The notes beneath the pieces were generated by a model. It saw only the letters and a list, made by a program, of their open reading frames with translations, made no database searches and was not told where the DNA came from. A stretch of DNA of 64,000 bases from Azospirillum sp. B21 (GTDB taxonomy: Bacteria > Pseudomonadota > Alphaproteobacteria > Azospirillales > Azospirillaceae), in assembly GCF_008364825.1 (NCBI RefSeq), contig NZ_VTTO01000001.1, positions 372,001 to 436,000 on the forward strand. Reading direction: 5' to 3'. Of the stretch, positions 55,626 to 64,000 are shown piece by piece; the stretch's first letter is position 1; each line of letters starts with the position of its first letter. The position numbers and the translations under genes are program-made.

Positions 55626-57155
55626 TCAGCCGCCGGCCTTGCCCAACGACCTTACCGCGGATGAGGTGATGATGCGCCCCTCGCCGGTATAGGCCTCGTG
55701 GTTGGCATCGATCTCGCCCAGCCGATAGCGGTAGTTGATCATCATCCCCAGCGACTGTTTCAGCCCCTTGGCAGACCGGTCGGCCAGCCAGTTCAGCCGT
55801 TCCATCCGGGCCCCGTTGGTCAGGTGGAAATGCGCCACCGGATCCTGCGCGCGGGCGCGGCCATGGCCTTTCGCCTCCTGCACCGTGGTCAGGTATTGGG
55901 TGCACATCCGCATCAAGGGACCGCGCAGGCGTTTCTGCAGTTCCTCGTCGTCCACCCAGCCGGGGCGGGACAGCGCGCGGACGAGCAGCGGCGATTCGTC
56001 GGTGCCGACACCGCCCTCGGTCGGCGCTTCGGTGTCGTCGGTCCTTTCCAGCGCGGACAGCCGCTCGGCGATGCGCTCGGCCTCCGTGTTGGTCAGCAGG
56101 GCGTCGCCGTCGCGGTCGAGCGTGCGGTCGAACCAGCGGCGGAAACCGGGGATCGGCGACAGGGTGGCGTAGCACTTGATGTTGGGGAACTCGGTCGCCA
56201 GCCCGTCGACCACCCGCTTGATCAGGAAATTGCCGAAGCTGATGCCGGCAAGCCCGCTCTGGGCGTTGGAGATCGAATAGAAGATGGCGTTGTCGGCGCT
56301 CTTGGGATCGCAGACCGGGGCGGTCGGGTCGAGCAGCGCCTGCACATTGTCCGACATGCCCTGGACCAGCGCGACCTCGACGAAGATCAACGGCTCGTGC
56401 GGCATGCGCGGGTGGAAGAAGGCGAAGCAGCGCCGGTCGGAATCGAGCCGGTCCTTCAGATCCTGCCAGCCGCTGATCTCGTGCACCGCCTCGTACTTGA
56501 TCAGCTTTTCCAGCAGCGAGGCCGGGCTGTCCCAGGTGATGCGGTGCATTTCCAGGAAGCCGACGTCGAACCAGGCACGCAGCAGGTTCTTCAGATCGTC
56601 TTCCAACGCCTGCAGCAGCGGTTCGCCGCGCGCCATCTCCATCAACTCGGCACGCAGGTCGACCAGGAACTTCACCCCTTCCGGCAGGGCGTTGAACTGG
56701 GTGAGCAGGCGCAGGCGCGGCGGTTCCAGCGCACGGCGGAGAGCCCGCTCGGCATGGCCGCGGGCGACAGGGTCGGCCGCCGCCTGGAAGGTCACCATCG
56801 CGTCCATCACCGCATCGCGGTCGACGTCGAAGTCGCGCGCGAGCATCAGAAGGAAGTTTCGACGGCCCTGCGGATCGAGCGCCAGATAGGTGCGGCCGAG
56901 CTGTGCGGCGCGGGCGCGGGCGGAAACCTCGCCGCCGCGCGATTCCAGGCAGGCCTCGATCTGCTCCTTCAGCCGTTCGGCGTCCTCCCGGGGCAGGTGA
57001 GTGCGCGGGGGCGCGCCGACGGCGCCGCGGGCCGAGGCCGCGATCTCGCGCCAGCGGGTGCGCAGGTTGTCCAGCGCGCGGTCGAAGAAATTGGGCTGCG
57101 CGGCCTGGGATGGCGGCACAGGATCCAGCGTGGTCGTGTCGGGTGCGTCGCTCAT
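55626..57155 (-). CDS. Malonyl-CoA decarboxylase
   Basis: 509-residue enzyme converting malonyl-CoA to acetyl-CoA and CO2, as in malonate use (MatA) or control of malonyl-CoA level. The N-terminal helical domain (about 25-190) is followed by the acetyltransferase-like catalytic domain. Visible family segments are CFAFFHPRMPHEPLIFVEVA, YSISNAQSGLAGISFGNFLI, CYATLSPIPGFRRW and the C-terminal AHFHLTNGARMERLNWLAD (near 440-460) containing the catalytic His. The ATG at 57155 starts MSDAPDTTTLDP; a longer in-frame start at 57236 lacks family support. It is downstream of the NAD(P)H-hydrate repair gene with a gap of about 100 bases. No malonate transporter or ligase is nearby. Confidence 0.95.
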   Translation of the reverse strand: MSDAPDTTTLDPVPPSQAAQPNFFDRALDNLRTRWREIAASARGAVGAPPRTHLPREDAERLKEQIEACLESRGGEVSARARAAQLGRTYLALDPQGRRNFLLMLARDFDVDRDAVMDAMVTFQAAADPVARGHAERALRRALEPPRLRLLTQFNALPEGVKFLVDLRAELMEMARGEPLLQALEDDLKNLLRAWFDVGFLEMHRITWDSPASLLEKLIKYEAVHEISGWQDLKDRLDSDRRCFAFFHPRMPHEPLIFVEVALVQGMSDNVQALLDPTAPVCDPKSADNAIFYSISNAQSGLAGISFGNFLIKRVVDGLATEFPNIKCYATLSPIPGFRRWFDRTLDRDGDALLTNTEAERIAERLSALERTDDTEAPTEGGVGTDESPLLVRALSRPGWVDDEELQKRLRGPLMRMCTQYLTTVQEAKGHGRARAQDPVAHFHLTNGARMERLNWLADRSAKGLKQSLGMMINYRYRLGEIDANHEAYTGEGRIITSSAVRSLGKAGG

Positions 57156-57257
57156 GCCCCGGAGTCTGGCCCGCCTCGACCGGCACCGCAAGGGGGCGCG
57201 TGTACGCTGACGTCGGAGGTACCGCCAACGAGGCATTCGGGCGGCCCTTGGCAGGTG

Positions 57258-58721
57258 TCAGCCCTGCGCCTTCAGTGCCTTCAGCACGCCGGGAAGCGCC
57301 CCCGGCAGATCGTCGGAGATCAGGCCGGGGCCGAGCGCGCGCCCGGCCTCGCCATGCAGCCAGACGGCGGTGCAGGCGGCTTCGAACCCGTCCATCCCCT
57401 GTGCCAGCAGGCCCAGCACGATGCCGGCCAGCACGTCGCCGGTCCCGGCGGTCGCCAGATCGGGCGGCGCGTTCACATTGACCACGGCGCGGCCGTCGGG
57501 CGCAGCGACCACCGTGTCCGCCCCCTTCAGCACCACCACGGCGCCCGACCGGGCGGCGGCAGCACGCACCCGCGACAGCTTGTCGCCATCCATGCCGACG
57601 GAGTCGCCGAACAGGCGGGCGAACTCCCCCTCATGCGGGGTCAGGACGCAGCGCTTGTCCAAACGGTCGAGAAGCTCGTCGGCCGATTCGGCGAAGCTGG
57701 TCAGCGCATCGGCATCCAGCACGCAGGCCTTGCGGGCGTCCAGCGCGGCCATCACCGCTGCGCGGGTCTGTGCGCCCTTGCCCGCTCCCGGCCCGATCAG
57801 CACCGCGTTCTTCCGCTGGTCCTGCAGCAGGCGGGCGAAGGCGCCGGCATCCTCCAGCGGATCGACGATCACGCTGGCGCAGCCGGCGGCATAGATCGGG
57901 AAGGCCTCCTGTGGGCAGGCGATGGTGACCAGCCCGGCTCCGGCCCGCAATGCCGCGACCGAGGCCAGCCGCGCCGCCCCGGTCATCCGCGCACCACCGA
58001 GAACCACGGCATGGCCGCGCGCGTATTTGTGGCCGTCCAGCGCCGGCCAGGGGAAGCGGTGGTGCCACAGCGACGGCTCGTTGACGGCGGTCTGCGGAGC
58101 GATGCCATCCAGCACCCGCTCCGGAATGCCGATATCGGCGACCACCACCTCGCCGCACAGGGTACGGCCGGGCAACAGCACATGGCCGGGCTTGCGGCGG
58201 AAGAAGGTGACGGTCAGCGCGGCCTGGGGAGCGGCGCCCAGCACCCGGCCGCTGTCGCCGTGCAGGCCGCTCGGCACGTCCACCGCCACCACCGTGCGCC
58301 CTTCCATCGCCTCGACGATGGCGCGGGCGTGGCCTTCGAGTGGCCGGGACAGGCCCGCGCCGAACAGCGCGTCGATGACCAGGGGATTGCCTTTGAGGAT
58401 GTAGGGATCGGCCGCCTCGATCGGGCCGGGCCAGCGGTCAGCGGCGACAGCGGCGTCGCCGGTGAGGGCCGAGCGTGTGCCAAGCAGCGCCAGCCGCACC
58501 GGCCAGCCGGCCTCCAGCAGGAGCCGGGCAATCACGAAGCCGTCGCCGCCGTTGTTGCCGGGGCCGCAGAGCACGGCGGTCGGGTGCGGCGCCCAGCGTT
58601 CGCACACCGCGCGGACCACGGCGGCGCCGGCGGCTTCCATCAGGGCCGGGCCGGGCACCCCGGCGGCGATGGCCAGCTGGTCGGCCCGATACATCTCCGC
58701 GACGGACAGAAGCTCATCCAT
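57258..58721 (-). CDS. nnr: Bifunctional NAD(P)H-hydrate repair enzyme (epimerase and ADP-dependent dehydratase)
   Basis: 487-residue fusion protein that repairs hydrated NADH and NADPH. The N-terminal epimerase (YjeF_N, 1 to about 210) has the GPGNNGGDGF motif at 53-62. The C-terminal ribokinase-like dehydratase (about 220-487) shows VLGGARMTGAARLASVAALR, the GPGAGKGAQTRAAV segment, CVLDADALTSF, LTPHEGEFARLFG and the nucleotide-binding ATAGTGDVLAGI near 425. The ATG at 58721 is the conserved start. It lies 178 bases downstream of tRNA-His on the same strand. Confidence 0.96.
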   Translation of the reverse strand: MDELLSVAEMYRADQLAIAAGVPGPALMEAAGAAVVRAVCERWAPHPTAVLCGPGNNGGDGFVIARLLLEAGWPVRLALLGTRSALTGDAAVAADRWPGPIEAADPYILKGNPLVIDALFGAGLSRPLEGHARAIVEAMEGRTVVAVDVPSGLHGDSGRVLGAAPQAALTVTFFRRKPGHVLLPGRTLCGEVVVADIGIPERVLDGIAPQTAVNEPSLWHHRFPWPALDGHKYARGHAVVLGGARMTGAARLASVAALRAGAGLVTIACPQEAFPIYAAGCASVIVDPLEDAGAFARLLQDQRKNAVLIGPGAGKGAQTRAAVMAALDARKACVLDADALTSFAESADELLDRLDKRCVLTPHEGEFARLFGDSVGMDGDKLSRVRAAAARSGAVVVLKGADTVVAAPDGRAVVNVNAPPDLATAGTGDVLAGIVLGLLAQGMDGFEAACTAVWLHGEAGRALGPGLISDDLPGALPGVLKALKAQG

Positions 58722-58847
58722 CCCTCACTCCCCGGCATTGCCTTCCGTTGCGGGCGAACTTGCACGCCCCCACTCTACCCGTGGGCTGCGTCTTTGCCCG
58801 GAAAGGACGATGCAGACAAGCATAAACGCCCGCAAGACGGCCAGTAA

Positions 58848-59681
<834 letters not shown>

Positions 59682-59894
59682 TCGCGCCACGCACCCGTTC
59701 CCGCCCTTCCAACCGGCTCCCTTCCGACCAGCACCCGCCAACATGCGCCGCTTTCCCCACCCCTTCACTCCGGCCCCTGCCGCACCCTTCGCCGAACGGC
59801 CGATGGCCGCCTATGGCGAACGTGCGACTTTTTGGGTTGGCGCGTTGTACGGGGAAGAAAGGCGTGAGATAACGTCCGCCGCAAGCGCCGCCCT

Positions 59895-59929
59895 CCGCCG
59901 CCGAAGCCCCTGAGGGGCTGGGGCGGCGG
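59895..59929 (+). other. Extended hairpin in the glnB-glnA intergenic region
   Basis: Outer stem CCGCCGCC / GGCGGCGG (8 bp) and inner stem AGCCCC / GGGGCT (6 bp, loop TGA) are separated by a 2x2 internal loop. It ends 46 bases before the glnA ATG. No T tract follows. It could be an mRNA processing or stability site that sets the ratio of the glnB-glnA and glnA messages. Confidence 0.6.
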
Positions 59930-59975
59930 CTTGACGCAGCGGGATCCAACCCTCTTAAAGCGTGGAAAAAGAGAC

Positions 59976-61385
59976 ATGTCCGACATCAGCAAGGTCTTCG
60001 ACCTGATCAAGGAACACGACGTCAAGTACGTGGACCTGCGCTTCACCGACCCGCGCGGCAAGCTGCACCACACGGCCCAGCACGTCTCGACCATCGACGA
60101 GGATGTGTTCGAGGACGGCATCATGTTCGACGGTTCCTCGATCGCCGGCTGGAAGGGCATCGAAGAGTCGGACATGATCCTGAAGCTGGACCCGACGACG
60201 GCCGTCATGGATCCGTTCGCCGCCCAGCCGACGCTGAACATCCTCTGCGACGTGTACGATCCGGGCACCGGCGGCTCCTACGCCCGCTGCCCGCGCGGCA
60301 TCGCGAAGGCCGCCGAGCGCTACACCGCGTCGGCCGGCATCGGCGACACCGTCTTCTTCGGTCCGGAAGCCGAATTCTTCGTCTTCGACAACGTGAAGTA
60401 CACGGTCGAGATGAACAAGGTTTCCTACCAGTTCGATTCGGACGAGGGCACCTATTCGTCCGACAAGGACTATGAGGACGGCAACCTGGGCCACCGCCCG
60501 GGCACCAAGGGCGGTTACTTCCCGGTCGCCCCGATCGACAGCTGCAACGACCTGCGCGCCGAGATGCTGAGCGTCCTGGCCGAGATGGGCGTTCCGGTCG
60601 AGAAGCACCACCACGAGGTGGCCGCCGCCCAGCACGAGCTGGGCATCAAGTTCGACACGCTGGTCCGCACCGCGGACAACATGCAGTACTACAAGTACGT
60701 GGTGCACAACGTCGCCCACGCCTACGGCAAGTCGGCGACCTTCATGCCGAAGCCGGTGTTCGGCGACAACGGTTCGGGCATGCACTGCCACCAGTCGATC
60801 TGGAAGGACGGCCAGCCGCTGTTCGCCGGCAACCAGTACGCCGACCTGTCGGAACTGGCGCTGTACTACATCGGCGGCATCATCAAACACGCCAAGGCGC
60901 TGAACGCCTTCACCAACCCGTCGACCAACAGCTACAAGCGTCTGGTCCCGGGCTATGAGGCCCCGGTCCTGCTGGCCTACTCGGCCCGCAACCGTTCGGC
61001 GTCCTGCCGCATCCCGTACGTCGCCTCGCCGAAGGGCAAGCGCGTCGAGGTCCGCTTCCCGGATCCGTCGGCCAACCCGTACCTGGCCTTCGCCGCCATG
61101 CTGATGGCCGGCCTGGACGGCATCCAGAACAAGATCCATCCGGGCGACGCGATGGACAAGAACCTGTACGACCTGCCGCCGGAAGAGCTGGCCAAGGTCC
61201 CGACCGTCTGCGGTTCGCTGCGCGAAGCCCTGAACTCGCTCCGCGAGGACAACGAGTTCCTGCGCAAGGGCGACGTCTTCACGCAGGACATGATCGACGG
61301 CTACATCGACCTCCGCACGGAAGAGATGATGGCCTTCGAGACCATGCCGCACCCGATCGAGTACAAGATGTACTACTCGGTCTGA
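59976..61385 (+). CDS. glnA: Glutamine synthetase type I
   Basis: 469-residue dodecameric enzyme that makes glutamine from glutamate, ammonia and ATP. Visible are [16 protein letters not shown], the metal and glutamate site [45 protein letters not shown] and [11 protein letters not shown]. The adenylylation site is Tyr398 in NLYDLPPEE, so the enzyme should be controlled by GlnE and PII. The ATG at 59976 is the conserved start ([15 protein letters not shown]); an upstream in-frame start at 59931 is not. A strong terminator follows 57 bases after the stop. Confidence 0.98.
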   Translation: MSDISKVFDLIKEHDVKYVDLRFTDPRGKLHHTAQHVSTIDEDVFEDGIMFDGSSIAGWKGIEESDMILKLDPTTAVMDPFAAQPTLNILCDVYDPGTGGSYARCPRGIAKAAERYTASAGIGDTVFFGPEAEFFVFDNVKYTVEMNKVSYQFDSDEGTYSSDKDYEDGNLGHRPGTKGGYFPVAPIDSCNDLRAEMLSVLAEMGVPVEKHHHEVAAAQHELGIKFDTLVRTADNMQYYKYVVHNVAHAYGKSATFMPKPVFGDNGSGMHCHQSIWKDGQPLFAGNQYADLSELALYYIGGIIKHAKALNAFTNPSTNSYKRLVPGYEAPVLLAYSARNRSASCRIPYVASPKGKRVEVRFPDPSANPYLAFAAMLMAGLDGIQNKIHPGDAMDKNLYDLPPEELAKVPTVCGSLREALNSLREDNEFLRKGDVFTQDMIDGYIDLRTEEMMAFETMPHPIEYKMYYSV

Positions 61386-61431
61386 TGTTGCCTCGCGGCG
61401 TCCGGCAACGGGCGCCGCGGCCGGTCATGCA

Positions 61432-61725
61432 TCATTCGAAAGCCGTTCCCGGTTCGCGCCGGGGGCGGTTTTCTTTTTTGGCCTGTTCGATCCAGACGCC
61501 GACATCGGGCGGCGCGCAGCCCTTGCGCTCGGCACAATCGGCCTTCGCACAGGTGCAGGCCGGGAACAGGCAGCCATCGCCGTTCAGGTCGGTCGCCCGC
61601 ACCGCAAGGTCGTAGCGGACACCGCGCATGATGGCGGGGCCGGCGGTGCTATGGCGTTCGTAATGCTCCACGACATGGCGCACGCGGGTGAGCAGTTCTC
61701 GCCGTTGATCGTGTCCCGGGTCCAT
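61432..61725 (-). CDS. Small Cys-rich hypothetical protein overlapping the glnA terminator
   Basis: 97-residue ORF starting MDPGHDQRRELLTRVRHVVE, with a Cys-rich centre (CLFPACTCAKADCAERKGC) that could bind metal or form disulfides, and a basic tail. Codon use has the strong G/C third-position bias of real genes here. GGGGG lies about 8 bases before the ATG; an in-frame upstream start at 61797 is possible. No family is recognised. Its last codons overlap the glnA terminator on the other strand. Confidence 0.5.
   Translation of the reverse strand: MDPGHDQRRELLTRVRHVVEHYERHSTAGPAIMRGVRYDLAVRATDLNGDGCLFPACTCAKADCAERKGCAPPDVGVWIEQAKKENRPRREPGTAFE
61443..61479 (+). terminator. Rho-independent terminator of glnA
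   Basis: 10-bp stem CCGTTCCCGG / CCGGGGGCGG containing two G-T wobble pairs, loop TTCGCG, followed by TTTTCTTTTTT. It lies 57 bases past the glnA stop codon. Confidence 0.88.
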
Positions 61726-61900
61726 GCAGTCGCCCCCAGTCGCCGGTGATTGCAGCCATGAACAGGGACGCCCGAAAGCCGCGTCCTGTTCCGGCATCCA
61801 TGCGCAGTACGGCGCAAGGGGAGTTCAACGCACAGGAATGATGCCGCGGTCCGGCTGTTGCCACAGCAGTGTTCGAGATGAGTGACCAGGACGGGAGAGC

Positions 61901-62095
61901 ATGATGGATCGCGATCGGCTGCACCGCGTCGCCAAGGCGCTGGGCGAGGTCCGCCTTTACGAGAAGCACCACACCGGTGAGTTCATCACCATGCGCCTGC
62001 GCGACTCCCTGGCCGACAACCCCGGCTATGACGAGGAGGAGGTGGACAAGAAACTGCTGGAACTGGCGCGGGTGGCGCTGGAGGCGGCAGAATAG
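61901..62095 (+). CDS. Small hypothetical protein (64 residues)
   Basis: Helical, charged protein starting MMDRDRLHRVAKALGEVRLY and ending KKLLELARVALEAAE, with no signal or membrane segment. GGGAGAG is placed well before the double ATG (61901/61904). Codon use is genome-typical. No family is recognised. The short gap to the next small ORF (62170) suggests a two-gene unit. Confidence 0.55.
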   Translation: MMDRDRLHRVAKALGEVRLYEKHHTGEFITMRLRDSLADNPGYDEEEVDKKLLELARVALEAAE

Positions 62096-62169
62096 CAGGG
62101 CCGAAGGGGACGAAGCGGCGGGCGGCCTGTTGGTGGGGGTGAAGCGTCCACCAGAGGGAGACTGCCGCC

Positions 62170-62355
62170 ATGGCCGAAGAGAAGACGTCCGACATGCCGC
62201 AAGGCGACCGTCCCGCCACCAAGCCGATCCCCGTCAAGCCGGCGGTCGAGCCGATGAGCGACAAGGACGAAGCGCCGCCGGGCACGCCGGGGACGGGCGA
62301 GAACATCGATCCGAAGACCGGCGAGACCTATGTGCAGGGGATCGGCGGGGCTTGA
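62170..62355 (+). CDS. Small Pro-rich, probably disordered hypothetical protein
   Basis: 61-residue protein starting MAEEKTSDMPQGDRPATKPI, rich in Pro, Lys, Asp and Gly and with few hydrophobic residues, so likely unstructured. The end contains NIDPKTGETYVQGIGGA. GAGGGAGA lies about 10 bases before the ATG. I recognise no family. Confidence 0.5.
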   Translation: MAEEKTSDMPQGDRPATKPIPVKPAVEPMSDKDEAPPGTPGTGENIDPKTGETYVQGIGGA

Positions 62356-62378
62356 TGGATAGGTGTCTGCTGGCGATA

Positions 62379-62417
62379 CCCCCTCCCTAACCCTCCCCCG
62401 CTCTCGCGGGAGAGGGG
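62379..62417. repeat. Third copy of the C/G-rich palindromic intergenic element
   Basis: CCCCCTCCCTAACCCTCCC followed by CCGCTCTCGCGGGAGAGGGG. It shares the CCCTAACCCTCCCCCGCT core with the two copies at 33371-33474 and again lies between convergent genes (the 61-residue ORF and gatA). Confidence 0.75.
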
Positions 62418-62466
62418 ACTATAGGCGTTTTGCCAGCTTATCTATCCTTGCCAATCGCCCAAACGA

Positions 62467-62496
62467 AAAGGGCCGGCTCCCTCGAGCCGGCCCTTT
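62467..62496 (-). terminator. Terminator of the gat operon
   Basis: Perfect 13-bp stem AAAGGGCCGGCTC / GAGCCGGCCCTTT with a 4-base loop. On the minus strand it ends in CCCTTTTCGTTTG. It lies 20 bases after the gatA stop, so gatA appears to end the transcript. Confidence 0.88.
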
Positions 62497-62515
62497 CGCT
62501 GTCATCGCGCCCGCG

Positions 62516-63997
62516 TCACGCCACGAAGGGCGGAAGCGCGGTGAAGTTGGCGGCCTTCTCGACGACGTGGCCGACGCGCAGCAACGTCTCCTCGTCGAAG
62601 GGGCGGCCGATCAGTTGCAGGCCGAGCGGCAGGCCGTCGGCGCCGAGACCGGCCGGGACCGACATGGCCGGCAGGCCGGCAAGGTTGATCGGAACGGTGA
62701 AGACGTCGTTCAGGTACATCTGCACCGGATCGTCCATCTTCTCGCCGATGGCGAAGGGCGTGCTGGGGGCGGTCGGCGTCAGGATGACGTCGCAGCTCTT
62801 GAACGCCTCGTCGAAGTCCCACTTGATGCGCGTGCGCACCTGACGGGCCTTGTTGTAATAGGCGTCGTAATAGCCGGCCGACAGCACATAGGTGCCGATC
62901 AGGATGCGGCGCTGCACTTCCTTGCCGAAGCCGGCGCCGCGGGTGTTCTCGTACATCTCCTTGAGGTTGCCGCCCTCGACCCGCAGGCCGTAGCGCACGC
63001 CGTCATAGCGCGCGAGGTTGGACGACGCCTCGGCCGGGGCGATGATGTAGTAGGCGGCCAGCGCGTATTTGGTGTGCGGCAGGCTGACCTCGACCGGCTC
63101 GGCGCCGGCCTCCTTCAGCCAGGCGATGCCCTGGTCCCACAGCGCGGCGATTTCCGGCGACAGGCCCTCCACCCGGTATTCCTTCGGGATGCCGACGCGC
63201 AGGCCGCGGATGTCGCCGGTCAGCGCGGCGCGGAAATCCGGCACCGCCATGTCGACGGAGGTGGAGTCCTTCGGATCGAAGCCGCACATGGAGCGCAGCA
63301 TGATCGCCGCATCCTCGACCGTGCGGGTCATCGGACCGGCCTGATCCAGCGAGGAGGCGTAGGCGACGATGCCCCAGCGCGAGCAGCGGCCGTAGGTCGG
63401 CTTGATGCCGACGGTGCCGGTATAGCCGGCCGGCTGGCGGATCGACCCGCCGGTGTCGGTGCCGGTGGCGCCCAGCGCAGCACGCGCGGCGATCACCGCG
63501 GCGGAACCGCCCGACGACCCGCCGGCGACGATCTTCTTCTCCCAGGCGCCGGGGGCGCCGGGGCTCCACGGGCTGACCGTCTCGCCCTGGTGGGCGGTGA
63601 TGGTGGCGGAGCCCATGGCGAACTCGTCCAGGTTCACCTTGCCCAGCATGACGGCGCCGTCGCGCCACAGCTGGGAGGTCACCGTGGATTCATATTCCGG
63701 CTTGAAGCCGTCCAGGATATGGCTGCCGGCGGTGGTCGAAACGCCTTTGGTGCAGAACAGGTCCTTCACCGCGATGGGCAGGCCGTCCATCGGCCCGGCC
63801 GCGCCCTTCGCGCGGCGCTCGTCGCTGGCCTTGGCCATCGACAGGGCGGCGTCGGGGGTCTCGGTGATGAAGATGTTGAAGGGGCGCACGGCCTCGACCG
63901 CGCGCACATGCGCCTCGGTCAGCTCGACCGCGGTGAATTCCTTCTTGGCGAGGCCGTTGAGGGCCTCCGCCATCGTCAGATGCGTGAGCGCCGTCAT
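62516..63997 (-). CDS. gatA: Asp-tRNA(Asn)/Glu-tRNA(Gln) amidotransferase subunit A
   Basis: 493-residue amidase subunit of GatCAB, which converts Glu-tRNA(Gln) and/or Asp-tRNA(Asn) to the correct aminoacyl-tRNA. The amidase-signature triad is visible: Lys78 in IAVKDLF, a Ser in [10 protein letters not shown] (161/162) and the nucleophile Ser185 in [12 protein letters not shown]. The ATG at 63997 begins [16 protein letters not shown]. The reading frame continues through GTG to the window edge, so gatC or another gene presumably lies immediately beyond base 64000. A strong terminator follows. Confidence 0.97.
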   Translation of the reverse strand: MTALTHLTMAEALNGLAKKEFTAVELTEAHVRAVEAVRPFNIFITETPDAALSMAKASDERRAKGAAGPMDGLPIAVKDLFCTKGVSTTAGSHILDGFKPEYESTVTSQLWRDGAVMLGKVNLDEFAMGSATITAHQGETVSPWSPGAPGAWEKKIVAGGSSGGSAAVIAARAALGATGTDTGGSIRQPAGYTGTVGIKPTYGRCSRWGIVAYASSLDQAGPMTRTVEDAAIMLRSMCGFDPKDSTSVDMAVPDFRAALTGDIRGLRVGIPKEYRVEGLSPEIAALWDQGIAWLKEAGAEPVEVSLPHTKYALAAYYIIAPAEASSNLARYDGVRYGLRVEGGNLKEMYENTRGAGFGKEVQRRILIGTYVLSAGYYDAYYNKARQVRTRIKWDFDEAFKSCDVILTPTAPSTPFAIGEKMDDPVQMYLNDVFTVPINLAGLPAMSVPAGLGADGLPLGLQLIGRPFDEETLLRVGHVVEKAANFTALPPFVA

Positions 63998-64000
63998 CAC

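Overview
The window looks like chromosomal DNA of an Azospirillum-type alphaproteobacterium (Rhodospirillales). The evidence is the very high GC content with strong G/C third-position bias, a glnB-glnA pair behind a -24/-12 promoter, a tig-clpP-clpX-lon-hupB cluster, a divK-pleD pair, an EipB-family protein and GTG starts on rpsM, rpoA and hupB. I see no rRNA, CRISPR array, transposase or prophage. It is mostly housekeeping DNA with a few accessory pockets.

Region by region. 1-6.6 kb: the N-terminal part of a Tat-type TRAP solute receptor, mtnP, a rhomboid protease, a crotonase-fold enzyme, a soluble double-PAS chemoreceptor, and two very small ORFs in the gaps (1542-1616 and 6276-6365). 6.6-12.5 kb: dprA, topA and a TPR protein fused to an arginine-methyltransferase-like domain. 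12.6-15.3 kb: a likely operon of an ECHDC3-like crotonase, a CoA-binding protein and an O-acetylhomoserine sulfhydrylase. 15.37-18.33 kb: two toxin-antitoxin-like pairs (DUF1778/GNAT and TumE/HTH) flanking an MFS transporter. 18.3-21.7 kb, minus strand: an AraC regulator, azlC-azlD and rsmA-arfB. 21.7-30.7 kb, minus strand: a TPR-glycosyltransferase-like protein, a large SWIM/SNF2 helicase, a PAP2 phosphatase, divK-pleD and another diguanylate cyclase. 31-36.2 kb: a 2-hydroxyacid dehydrogenase, EipB, small hypotheticals, a lipoprotein-rarA pair and a YqaA/DedA-type membrane protein.

36.2-43.6 kb, minus strand: a compact alpha operon (rpsM-rpsK-rpoA-rplQ) with its own near-consensus promoter and a strong terminator, preceded by an unrecognised polytopic membrane protein, a TPR protein and a divergent stand-alone EF-G. 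43.8-48 kb: a RidA protein, and a secreted trypsin-like protease divergent from a topoisomerase III-like gene. 48-55.5 kb, minus strand: tRNA-Leu, tig, clpP, clpX, lon, hupB and tRNA-Val, the protein-folding and ATP-dependent proteolysis cluster. 55.6-59 kb: malonyl-CoA decarboxylase, NAD(P)H-hydrate repair enzyme and tRNA-His. 59.2-61.5 kb: glnB-glnA for nitrogen sensing and ammonia assimilation. 61.4-62.4 kb: three small hypothetical genes. 62.5-64 kb: complete gatA.

The most unusual items are the TPR-PRMT-like protein, the two tiny peptide genes, the double toxin-antitoxin arrangement around a transporter, the divergent EF-G, and the repeated palindromic element found in gaps between convergent genes. 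Functions are assigned by family recognition from translated sequence; no database search was possible.
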